NCBI RefSeq assembly: GCF_002298975.1
Contig: NZ_DBMV01000024.1
Location: 155,209 to 219,208, forward strand
Length of the DNA: 64,000 nucleotides
Direction of reading: 5' to 3'
Origin: Ralstonia sp. UBA689
GTDB taxonomy: Bacteria; Pseudomonadota; Gammaproteobacteria; Burkholderiales; Burkholderiaceae
Below, piece by piece: positions 48,058-55,352 of this stretch. The position numbers and the translations under genes are program-made. How positions within the stretch are numbered: position 1 is the stretch's first letter; each line of letters begins with the position of its first letter. The notes under the pieces are model-generated. The model was not told where the DNA came from. It was given only the letters and a program-made list of their open reading frames with translations, and made no database searches.

Positions 48058-50254
48058 ATGCCCCCCTCAATTTCAGGTCATTCACGGTCACTCCAGAACC
48101 CGCCAGAATGCGCTCCCAGGCCTTTGCAACGCCTCTTGCCATCTCTCGCCCGCCACACACCATGACGTGCGCGCCTCGCGCCACGAGCTCGCGCAGCGTT
48201 GCCGCATCCGCAAGAAGTCGCTCTTGCACGTAGGTTTTTTCGGTTGGGCTCGAAAATGCGGTCGTCAGCGCGGTCAGGCGTTGCTTGCCGACAAGTTCCG
48301 CCAATTCCTCGTCGTACAGGAACGCGTCGCCAGATCGCCGTGCGCCAAAGTACAAATGCATCGGGCGCTCGGCTGCGTTGTGCCGGATGAACCCCACGAA
48401 CGGACCGATGCCGGTGCCAGCGCCAATGAGGATGACCGGCGCCGTGCCAGTTGCCGGCCTGAAAGCCGGGTTCGTCCGGATGAACGCCTCGACGACATCC
48501 CCAGGTGCAAGGTTTGTCAGGTAACCGGAACACAGCCCTTGCGGATGCCTGCGCACGCAAATCTCGATGAAGCCGTCTTTCGACGCGCTGGCGAGCGAAT
48601 AGAATCGGGGCACGGTATCCCCAGGGGGCACGACACCAACCAGATCGCCCGGCTCGAACGACGGCAGGTGCGAACCAAGCAAGCGTTGCCGGAACGAATC
48701 GCCCTTCGGCACGCGCACGAAGCGCAACACCGAGGTGAAGGCGCCGGAATCGGTGCCATAGTCTTTACGCTCGACAAGGCGAAGGCCGAAGGTGCGCGGT
48801 AGTGACGGCCGGTAGTCTACGTCGAGTTCCGCGTTGAGTGCGGCGCTCAATTGCTCGGTCCACTTCCTGAAGGCGCTCTCGGATTGACGATCGACTCTTT
48901 CGAGGTCCACCAACGCATGCATGCCCTTCTCGCTCAACGCTTCGTGCACCTTCTGTGCAAATCCGCAAAACTGCGGGAATTGACGATCGCCGAAGCCGAG
49001 AACGGCAAATCCCATCGACGCAGAAGCGTCCATGCGAGCCAGCTTACGCAGGAAATGCGCGGCGTTTGACGGTGCGGCACCATCCCCGTAGGTTGATGTC
49101 AGCACGATGAGGCGCTTTGCATTTTTGTAGCTCGACGACACATCATTCATCGACGCCATGTGCACCCGAAAATTTGCTCGCGTGAGCGCTTGATGCAGGG
49201 CCGTGGCAAACGCCCACGTTGTGTTTCCCTCGCTTCCGACAAGAACGACGGTGTCCGCTTGGCGCGTGGTCGCGTTGCCGACGATCTTGGGCGTGGCACG
49301 GCGACGCAATGCCCACAGCCACACACCACTGACAGCCAACACAGGAACCGACGCGCTCGCAACACCTAGCAGAAGCGCCAGCCACCACATTCCTTCTCCT
49401 GTGTGCAGCATGTACACGGTTTCGTGAAATCGCTGCCACGCGTCGTTATTTCGCCAGGCAAGGGATGTTCCGCTGGAAGGATCGACGTAGCCCGCTCCCT
49501 CCGACGTTGTCAGCGCATAGAGGTCTCGCGGATTCTGCGGGTCTGGAAATGTCAGCTCGCGCAATGCGGTCGCGTCCACGCTCTTGAGCGTGGCAAGCCG
49601 GCTAACAGGCAGCGGTGCGGGCGTAATCGCGGACGCCGGGTACGCAAGCTCTGCCGCACCCCCTTCCGGGAGCACACCGAACGTCGTCAATGACATCACT
49701 ACTCCGGTCAGTGCCGACAACGTCAGCCCGACCAGCGCGACACGCGCGATCTCGTTATGGATTCGCTGCAGGCCGCTTCCACGGATGCGCCCCAAGAGGC
49801 GAGTCCAACCGCCCATGCGTCTCGCCAGCAACGCGAGGCCCGAAGCGCATAACAGCAGCATGAAAGCCGCACCCACACCAGCAACTGCGCGGCCCGCATC
49901 GCCCAGCAGCAGCTTGCGATGCAGGTTGGTCACCCAGCGCATACCGGCCGACGGCGCGTACGGCCCGATGGCTGCACCCGTCGAAGGATCGATGCGCTGT
50001 GCAGCGAGCCCGTCTGCCGCCGAGTAATAGACAACGATGTCGCCCGACGGCTTGCGTGCAATTTTTTCGACGCCGGGGATATTCGCCTTGACTCGGGAAG
50101 CGAGTGTTGCGACGTCAAGCGTGCCGGAAGCCGGCTGGACAGCGGCCGCGCGGTCGATGGCGGGCTTGACCGACAGCACCGCCCCCGAGAGCGCCATGAT
50201 CGTCAGCACGATCGCGGCGATCAATCCAGGCAATGAATGAAGCTTGCGAAGCAT
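48038..50254 (-). CDS. PepSY-TM / flavodoxin / FAD-NAD(P)H reductase fusion
   Basis: The 738-residue protein has an N-terminal PepSY-associated membrane part (about 1-330, four helices with His residues in N-L-H-R-K, I-H-N-E-I and H-E-T-V-Y-M-L-H that could ligate haem). A flavodoxin domain follows (about 350-480, S-E-G-N-T-T phosphate loop). The C-terminus is a CysJ-like FAD/NAD(P)H module (R-F-Y-S-L-A-S near 570, G-A-G-T-G-I-G-P near 630). It predicts electron flow from cytosolic NAD(P)H through FAD, FMN and membrane haem to the periplasm. The start at 50254 lies 8 bp after the DUF2271 stop; a longer frame was rejected. Confidence 0.88.
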   Translation of the reverse strand: MLRKLHSLPGLIAAIVLTIMALSGAVLSVKPAIDRAAAVQPASGTLDVATLASRVKANIPGVEKIARKPSGDIVVYYSAADGLAAQRIDPSTGAAIGPYAPSAGMRWVTNLHRKLLLGDAGRAVAGVGAAFMLLLCASGLALLARRMGGWTRLLGRIRGSGLQRIHNEIARVALVGLTLSALTGVVMSLTTFGVLPEGGAAELAYPASAITPAPLPVSRLATLKSVDATALRELTFPDPQNPRDLYALTTSEGAGYVDPSSGTSLAWRNNDAWQRFHETVYMLHTGEGMWWLALLLGVASASVPVLAVSGVWLWALRRRATPKIVGNATTRQADTVVLVGSEGNTTWAFATALHQALTRANFRVHMASMNDVSSSYKNAKRLIVLTSTYGDGAAPSNAAHFLRKLARMDASASMGFAVLGFGDRQFPQFCGFAQKVHEALSEKGMHALVDLERVDRQSESAFRKWTEQLSAALNAELDVDYRPSLPRTFGLRLVERKDYGTDSGAFTSVLRFVRVPKGDSFRQRLLGSHLPSFEPGDLVGVVPPGDTVPRFYSLASASKDGFIEICVRRHPQGLCSGYLTNLAPGDVVEAFIRTNPAFRPATGTAPVILIGAGTGIGPFVGFIRHNAAERPMHLYFGARRSGDAFLYDEELAELVGKQRLTALTTAFSSPTEKTYVQERLLADAATLRELVARGAHVMVCGGREMARGVAKAWERILAGSGVTVNDLKLRGAYVEDVY

Positions 50255-50262
50255 GGCAATTC

Positions 50263-50736
50263 TCAGAGCGTGTAGCGAAACGACTTCACATAGCCGCGGC
50301 CTTTGACTGGCTTTGCAGCCCCGGATGTTGTGAGCGGAACGACAACCTCGGACGGGTTCTCGTTCATCTTCTCCACAGCCGTATCGATGTGAATCTCGTA
50401 GCCGGCGTCGATGAGCGTATCGGCGACGTCGAGCGTTGCCCGCAGCGTCCTGCCAGCGCCAACGCTCGCTCCCGTGATCCCATCGAGCCTTGCCCCGCTG
50501 CCTGCCATTCGAGACCAATCACGCAAATGCTTGTAGTACTTGGTCTTGTCGCCAGCCATCCAGAGCGTGCCCTGATAGCGGCCCGCACGGTCGGTTACGT
50601 ACATCACGACATAAGCGCCATCACCACCGTAGTTGCTCAGTTGCGTCTCAAACGTGACCGGACGTGCTGACGCCATCGATGGCATCGCGAAAACACCGGC
50701 CAGCGCCGCAATGGGGAGTGCGTATTTCACTTTCAT
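50263..50736 (-). CDS. DUF2271 periplasmic protein, predicted flavinylated
   Basis: The 157-residue protein has a signal peptide ending M-A-S-A (about 24) and a DUF2271 domain. It contains D85-G-I-T-G-A-S91, fitting the ApbE acceptor pattern D-x-x-[ST]-G-A-[ST]; FMN would be attached at Ser91. Between a PepSY protein and a PepSY-TM reductase, with apbE downstream, it is the best candidate for a periplasmic one- or two-electron carrier. Covalent FMN is a prediction. Confidence 0.82.
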   Translation of the reverse strand: MKVKYALPIAALAGVFAMPSMASARPVTFETQLSNYGGDGAYVVMYVTDRAGRYQGTLWMAGDKTKYYKHLRDWSRMAGSGARLDGITGASVGAGRTLRATLDVADTLIDAGYEIHIDTAVEKMNENPSEVVVPLTTSGAAKPVKGRGYVKSFRYTL

Positions 50737-50798
50737 GATCTGTCCTCTCGGAGTTTGACGTGATGGCGATGACGTCGAGCGACGCCCGGTCGCTCTGT

Positions 50799-51257
50799 CT
50801 AGTTGATCTGAACCTGCGGCTTCGACCCAGGCTTCACAATGCCCCCAGCCGGTACCGGGTCACGCTGCTGGTTGCCGGTGGCGCCTCTCGGCTTGGTGGC
50901 GTCAATCGAGCTCCCGCCTTCGCTGTCGCGATCTCCGTGCTCATCGCGTCCCTCATGGCGGCTGCTGCCATCGGTCTTGAACCGGGTGATTGCGAACGTG
51001 GCAGGATTGACCTTCGCCTTGAAGCGCCGACCGTCACGATCGACGCCACGGATTTCGTAGCAACCGTCATCGGTCCTGACTTTGCTGACGGTCCAGCCTT
51101 GCGCTTTGGCGAGCGCATCGAGCCCCTTGATCGGTTTCCAATCGGCAAGCGGCACGTTGCAGTCATCATCGTCTGCCAGTGCAGGTCGAACGCCTATCAC
51201 GCAAGCCCCGACAAGAGCTGTGATCGCAAAGCCTTTCAAAAGTGGGTGGCGGGTCAT
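50799..51257 (-). CDS. PepSY-domain periplasmic protein
   Basis: The 152-residue protein has a signal peptide ending A-L-A (about 29). A PepSY domain follows (A-K-A-Q-G-W-T-V-S-K-V, G-C-Y-E-I-R-G-V-D-R-D-G-R-R, about 40-95), then a disordered Gly/Asp/Pro tail. The start at 51257 follows GGAGAC; a 44-codon extension overlaps the control region and was rejected. First gene of the operon that leads to apbE. Confidence 0.82.
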   Translation of the reverse strand: MTRHPLLKGFAITALVGACVIGVRPALADDDDCNVPLADWKPIKGLDALAKAQGWTVSKVRTDDGCYEIRGVDRDGRRFKAKVNPATFAITRFKTDGSSRHEGRDEHGDRDSEGGSSIDATKPRGATGNQQRDPVPAGGIVKPGSKPQVQIN

Positions 51258-51317
51258 GGATCGTCTCCATTCCTGTTCGTTTTGACAGGCTCCACAATGC
51301 TGCCCCGACCTGAAGCC

Positions 51318-51361
51318 AACCTTGCGAAGACGAAGATTTTTCTTCATCCTCGCGCAAGGTT
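51318..51361. promoter_or_regulatory. Nested dyad in the divergent control region
   Basis: Outer arms AACCTTGCG (51318-51326) and CGCAAGGTT (51353-51361) are perfect over 9 bp and enclose GAAGA-TTTT-TCTTC (51332-51345). The element lies between the PepSY operon and the response-regulator gene and is a candidate site for the OmpR-type regulator. Confidence 0.5.
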
Positions 51362-51400
51362 GGGATGTCAAAGTCTTCATAAACGTCACCAGGAACGAAC

Positions 51401-52060
51401 ATGAGAGTGCTGCTGATCGAGGACGACCCCTTGCTCGGACAGGCGGTATATGAGCAGATCATTCGAGACGGGCACTCGACGGATTACGTCACGACGCTCG
51501 GAGAAGCTCGGCGTTATGTAGCGGCGGCAACTTACGATCTGATCCTGCTGGACCTTCTGCTGCCCGACGGCAAGGGAATCGATTTCCTGCGCGAACTGCG
51601 CGCAACCGGCTCGCAAGTCCCCGTGATCATCCTCACAGCACTCGATCAGGTCGCAAACCGCATCGCCGGGCTGAATGCCGGCGCTGACGACTATCTCGTC
51701 AAACCGTTCGACCTCTCCGAGCTGTCTGCGCGTGTCAACGCCGTTGGACGACGCTACGCCGGCAATCCCAATCCGCTCGTGATGCTGCACGACCTAGAGA
51801 TCGATCTGGTCGGTCACAACATTAAGCGAGGCGGACGCCATGTTCCGCTCACGGCCAGCGAATGGGCCCTGCTTGAAGCGCTCATCCAGCACCCAGACAT
51901 GATCGTTTCAAAGGCACAGTTGGAAGAGCGTTTGTATTCGTTCAATGCCGAAATTGGCAGCAATACAATCGAAGTCCACATGAGCCGGCTGCGCAAGAAA
52001 CTGGGCTCGGATCTGATCGAGACCGTGCGCGGACTCGGCTATCGAATCCGGCAGGACTAG
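51401..52060 (+). CDS. OmpR-family response regulator
   Basis: The 219-residue protein has a receiver domain (acidic D8-D9, phosphoacceptor Asp51 in L-L-D-L-L-L-P-D, Lys in L-V-K-P-F near 101) and a winged-helix DNA-binding domain (about 125-219, N-T-I-E-V-H-M-S-R-L-R-K-K-L). It resembles the QseB/TctD branch. It is followed after 2 bp by its kinase. Divergent placement suggests it controls the PepSY/DUF2271/reductase/apbE operon. Confidence 0.9.
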   Translation: MRVLLIEDDPLLGQAVYEQIIRDGHSTDYVTTLGEARRYVAAATYDLILLDLLLPDGKGIDFLRELRATGSQVPVIILTALDQVANRIAGLNAGADDYLVKPFDLSELSARVNAVGRRYAGNPNPLVMLHDLEIDLVGHNIKRGGRHVPLTASEWALLEALIQHPDMIVSKAQLEERLYSFNAEIGSNTIEVHMSRLRKKLGSDLIETVRGLGYRIRQD

Positions 52061-52062
52061 CG

Positions 52063-53394
52063 ATGTTGCGCAGCCTGCAAGCCCGTCTTGCTGTCATGCT
52101 GGCGCTTGGCCTGGCGGCACTTTCACTGGTCGCCGCATTCGCGGCATTTCACGTCTTGCGTGAAGAGATCGACCGCATATCGGACAGCGCATTACAGGAA
52201 ACGGCGCAGCGCCTGCTACCGCTCGCCGTGATGGAGATTGTTGCCCGGGATGAACAAAGCCGTAACGAGCAACGCATCCCGGCCGTGCGCACGCATCACG
52301 AATTGCTCACATACATTGTGCGGGATCAAACAGGAAAGACCATCCTGCAGTCTCACGATGCGAACCCGGCGATCTTTCCACCGAATCCGGCATCGGGGTT
52401 TATGTCGACGGCCTCGCACAGACTCTACTCAGAAACGGTACTTCAGGGCACCATGTCCATTGTCGTCGCGGAGCCGTTGGCGGCGCGCCGCGACGCCACC
52501 ATCATGGCAGCGCTTTCCGTGGTACGGCCGCTCGCGCTGCTGGTTCCGTTTGCCCTTCTAGGCGCGTGGCTGATCGTTCGCTTCGGGTTGCGTCCGATCC
52601 GTCGATTTTGCGACGACATTGCCGCGAGAGGTCGCGACGATCTGAGCCCCTTGGTGGATGCGGGCATGCCAACGGAAATCATTCCCATTGCGGACTCGGT
52701 CAATGATCTGATGCAGCGCCTGGATCGCGCGTTGACCGCCGAGCGCAGTTTCACCGCAAGCAGCGCACACGAGCTTCGTACACCCATTGCAGCGGCACTC
52801 GCACAAACGCAGCGCTTGATTGCGGAATCCCAAGGCACGTCGATCGAGGTGCGTGCCAGAAACGTCGAGACTTCATTGCACACACTCGCTCGACTGAGCG
52901 AGAAATTGATGCAACTGGCACGAGCGGAAGGTGGCCGAGTGCTTGCCGATACGCCTGCGGATTTGCGACCGATCCTCCAGATCGTCGTTGACGATATCCA
53001 TCGTGCTGAGCGGTCGAGTGTCGTTCAACTGGCATTACCCCAAGAGCCAGTGCTCTCGCAGATCGACCCCGACGCATTTTCAATTCTTGTACGCAACTTG
53101 CTTGAAAATGCGTTAAAGCATGGCACCCGCGCCGAAGCGGTTCAGGTTGAGCTTTCCGCCGAAGGAAGGTTGACTGTCACCAACCGCAGTCCGGTCGTCC
53201 CGGCGGACACGCTTTCCAGATTGATTCAACCGTTCGAGCGAGGTGTCACGACTGCCAAAGGAAGTGGTCTTGGTCTCGCGATCGTTCATGCCATTACGCA
53301 AGCGGCAGGTGCACGCCTTTGCCTTCGCTCACCGGCGGAGGGCATGGCCGATGGCTTCCAGGCGATTGTTGACGGCTTGGCGACGGGCGCATGA
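52063..53394 (+). CDS. QseC/EnvZ-type sensor histidine kinase
   Basis: The 443-residue kinase has two membrane helices (about 8-30 and 150-172) flanking a periplasmic loop of roughly 120 residues. A HAMP-like linker and HisKA (S-S-A-H-E-L-R-T-P-I near 238) follow, then HATPase (N-L-L-E-N-A-L near 348, G-S-G-L-G-L-A-I near 400). It is coupled to the response regulator. The signal is unknown; a redox or metal cue would suit the adjacent operon. Confidence 0.9.
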   Translation: MLRSLQARLAVMLALGLAALSLVAAFAAFHVLREEIDRISDSALQETAQRLLPLAVMEIVARDEQSRNEQRIPAVRTHHELLTYIVRDQTGKTILQSHDANPAIFPPNPASGFMSTASHRLYSETVLQGTMSIVVAEPLAARRDATIMAALSVVRPLALLVPFALLGAWLIVRFGLRPIRRFCDDIAARGRDDLSPLVDAGMPTEIIPIADSVNDLMQRLDRALTAERSFTASSAHELRTPIAAALAQTQRLIAESQGTSIEVRARNVETSLHTLARLSEKLMQLARAEGGRVLADTPADLRPILQIVVDDIHRAERSSVVQLALPQEPVLSQIDPDAFSILVRNLLENALKHGTRAEAVQVELSAEGRLTVTNRSPVVPADTLSRLIQPFERGVTTAKGSGLGLAIVHAITQAAGARLCLRSPAEGMADGFQAIVDGLATGA

Positions 53395-53420
53395 ATTTCA
53401 CGCAATGGAGGATGGCCTAC

Positions 53421-53957
53421 TCACTTCGCAGGGGGTTGCTCCCTCCAATACTGCTGGTTCCACATCATGTTATTCATCATCTGCTGCTGCATGTTCACGT
53501 ACTGATCCATCATGTACTGGCGCTGACGAAGCTGCTCGGGCGTGAGGTTTCGGTAATAGCCACCCATGCGAGACCAGCCCCCACCACAACAGCCAGGGCC
53601 ACCGCCACCCATCATTCCCGGCCCCATCATGCCGGGTCCCATCCGGCCATACCCCATCATGCCGGGCCCCCAGAGCGCATGCATTGCGGCCATGGTGTCG
53701 CGCATGGTTACCCAATGCTGCTGCAGAAGCTGCTGTCGCTGCTGAGGATCCTGGGTCTGGCGAATCTGGTCCATCTGGCTCTGCATCGTTTTCATCCGTT
53801 CCTGGATCAGCGCAAGCTGCTTATCGAACTCGGCAGTGTTTTGCGCCGGCGCCGTGGCGGCCTTCGTCGGCTGTGCGGCCTGCGCAGACACACCCAATGG
53901 CAACAGTTGCATTCCCGCAGTCAGGCCAATCGCGACGGTGAGGAGGAGCTTTTTCAT
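53421..53957 (-). CDS. Methionine-rich periplasmic protein
   Basis: The 178-residue protein has a signal peptide (to about residue 26, V-S-A-Q-A), a coiled-coil, Gln-rich segment (about 45-85), and a Met/Gly cluster (G-P-G-M-M-G, repeated, near 100-117) with C-C. A Tyr/Gln/Met-rich end (M-M-D-Q-Y-V-N-M-Q-Q-Q-M-M) follows. Such Met arrays bind copper or silver in other proteins; this is inference. It converges on the sensor kinase gene 26 bp away. Confidence 0.72.
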   Translation of the reverse strand: MKKLLLTVAIGLTAGMQLLPLGVSAQAAQPTKAATAPAQNTAEFDKQLALIQERMKTMQSQMDQIRQTQDPQQRQQLLQQHWVTMRDTMAAMHALWGPGMMGYGRMGPGMMGPGMMGGGGPGCCGGGWSRMGGYYRNLTPEQLRQRQYMMDQYVNMQQQMMNNMMWNQQYWREQPPAK

Positions 53958-53991
53958 GGCATGGACTCGAAAAAGAGAAGGATTTGCTCAC

Positions 53992-54007
53992 TCAGAGAAT
54001 TCTCTGA
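53992..54007. promoter_or_regulatory. 16-bp perfect palindrome before the Met-rich gene
   Basis: TCAGAGAATTCTCTGA lies 35-50 bp upstream of the Met-rich protein's start codon. It is followed by AGAAC-N9-GTTCT at 54008-54026. Probable operator of an unidentified regulator. Confidence 0.5.
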
Positions 54008-54182
54008 AGAACAGTTGAACAGTTCTATCTTTGTTGTCTGGCCCTCCCGCGTATTGATCTACGTCAGGTCAGGCTTATAGCTGGCACCAATGTCGATGGC
54101 TGACGTGACAAGGACCCTGTGGTTCCACTGCTGCTCCGGCAAGAATGCCGTGGTGGCAGCGACGTCTCCATCTGCTGCCCGG

Positions 54183-55352
54183 CTACTTCCGTGGACGCAC
54201 TTTCATGTTGTCGCCCAGTGTCGTTGGCGGATACAGGACCACGGTTTCGTGATCGCGGAGTCCGTCCAAGACCTGCGCCTCTTCGGAATTTCGTTGCCCA
54301 ATCTGAATGCTCCGGCGCACAACCCGTCCATTTTCGACAACGAATGCGCACCAACGCTCACCACACCGGAACAACGCGCCAATCGGCAATCGCAGCACAT
54401 CCGGCCGGTCCCAGATGACAACTCTGCCTTGCACGCGATATCCGTCGTTCAGTTTTCCGGGTGGGTCGACAAGGTCTGCCACAACATGGACCCGCTGCTC
54501 TTCGACCCCGAGGGCGGACACCTTGGTGAACGCTCCTGGGCCAACAGTTCGCACGGTGGCATTCATCGCCAGTGGCCCGCCCCATTCCACCATCGACACA
54601 CGCATGCCGGGGCTGATCTTGACGGCATCGGTCGACAATACGTCGACGACCAGTTCATAGCGCGACGGATCTGCCAGCAGCATGACGGGGGTGCCGGCAA
54701 GCACCACGCGCTCACTCTGCTGTTCGATGCGCAGTAGCACGGTATCAGTCGGAGCACGAACTTCGACCGGTTGCCCAGCTTCCAACGCCTTTAGATTGGC
54801 CATCGCAACGCGCACGTCCGCTGCCGCGGATGTCTCTCTTGCGCGCGCGGCAGCAAAGTCGCTGGCGCCAGAGGCCACGGTGGTGCGCATCTGCTCCACT
54901 TCCTGCCTTGACAAGGCGCCACTGTTCAACAGCTTCTCACCCCGATCCAAGTCTCGTCGTGCCTGCTCGTAATCGGCCCGGGCGTGAGCGGCGCGTGCCT
55001 GTGCCTCGCGAAAGACTGCCTCTGCCGCGTCAACACGCGCCCGTTGCCCCGCACTCTCTCCGGGTGTCATTGGCACCGGCACAAAAATGGCGATCACCTG
55101 TCCGGCCTGAATGCGATCGCCTTCATGCAGGTCCACGCGCAGAAGTCGCCCAGTGATTGGCGCGGTGATCACATAACGGTCGTGCGCACGGATTTCGCCG
55201 TCTTCATCAATCGTGACCTGCAGTGGCCCCCGCGTGACGAGCCCGGTATCGACGTCCACAGGCGTTGGCCAGAACGCGTACGTGAGCACCGCCGCCAGCG
55301 CAAGCACGGTGGTGGTAACGGCAAGCGACTTGCTGAGAGCGCCTCGCTTCAT
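54183..55352 (-). CDS. HlyD-type periplasmic adaptor of an ABC efflux system
   Basis: The 389-residue protein has an N-terminal membrane anchor (about 8-28), a biotinyl-lipoyl-like half (R-G-P-L-Q-V-T-I-D-E-D-G-E near 45), a long alpha-hairpin (about 105-190) and a beta-barrel. It has the MacA/HlyD layout. The start ATGA overlaps the permease stop (55349), so it belongs to the permease-ATPase operon. It would link the inner-membrane exporter to an outer-membrane channel encoded elsewhere. Confidence 0.88.
   Translation of the reverse strand: MKRGALSKSLAVTTTVLALAAVLTYAFWPTPVDVDTGLVTRGPLQVTIDEDGEIRAHDRYVITAPITGRLLRVDLHEGDRIQAGQVIAIFVPVPMTPGESAGQRARVDAAEAVFREAQARAAHARADYEQARRDLDRGEKLLNSGALSRQEVEQMRTTVASGASDFAAARARETSAAADVRVAMANLKALEAGQPVEVRAPTDTVLLRIEQQSERVVLAGTPVMLLADPSRYELVVDVLSTDAVKISPGMRVSMVEWGGPLAMNATVRTVGPGAFTKVSALGVEEQRVHVVADLVDPPGKLNDGYRVQGRVVIWDRPDVLRLPIGALFRCGERWCAFVVENGRVVRRSIQIGQRNSEEAQVLDGLRDHETVVLYPPTTLGDNMKVRPRK

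Noticed and set aside
48038..50518. Extended start of the PepSY-TM reductase at 50518
   Set aside because: The extra 88 codons lie antisense-like across DUF2271 in another frame; the start at 50254 begins the membrane helix and fits operon spacing.
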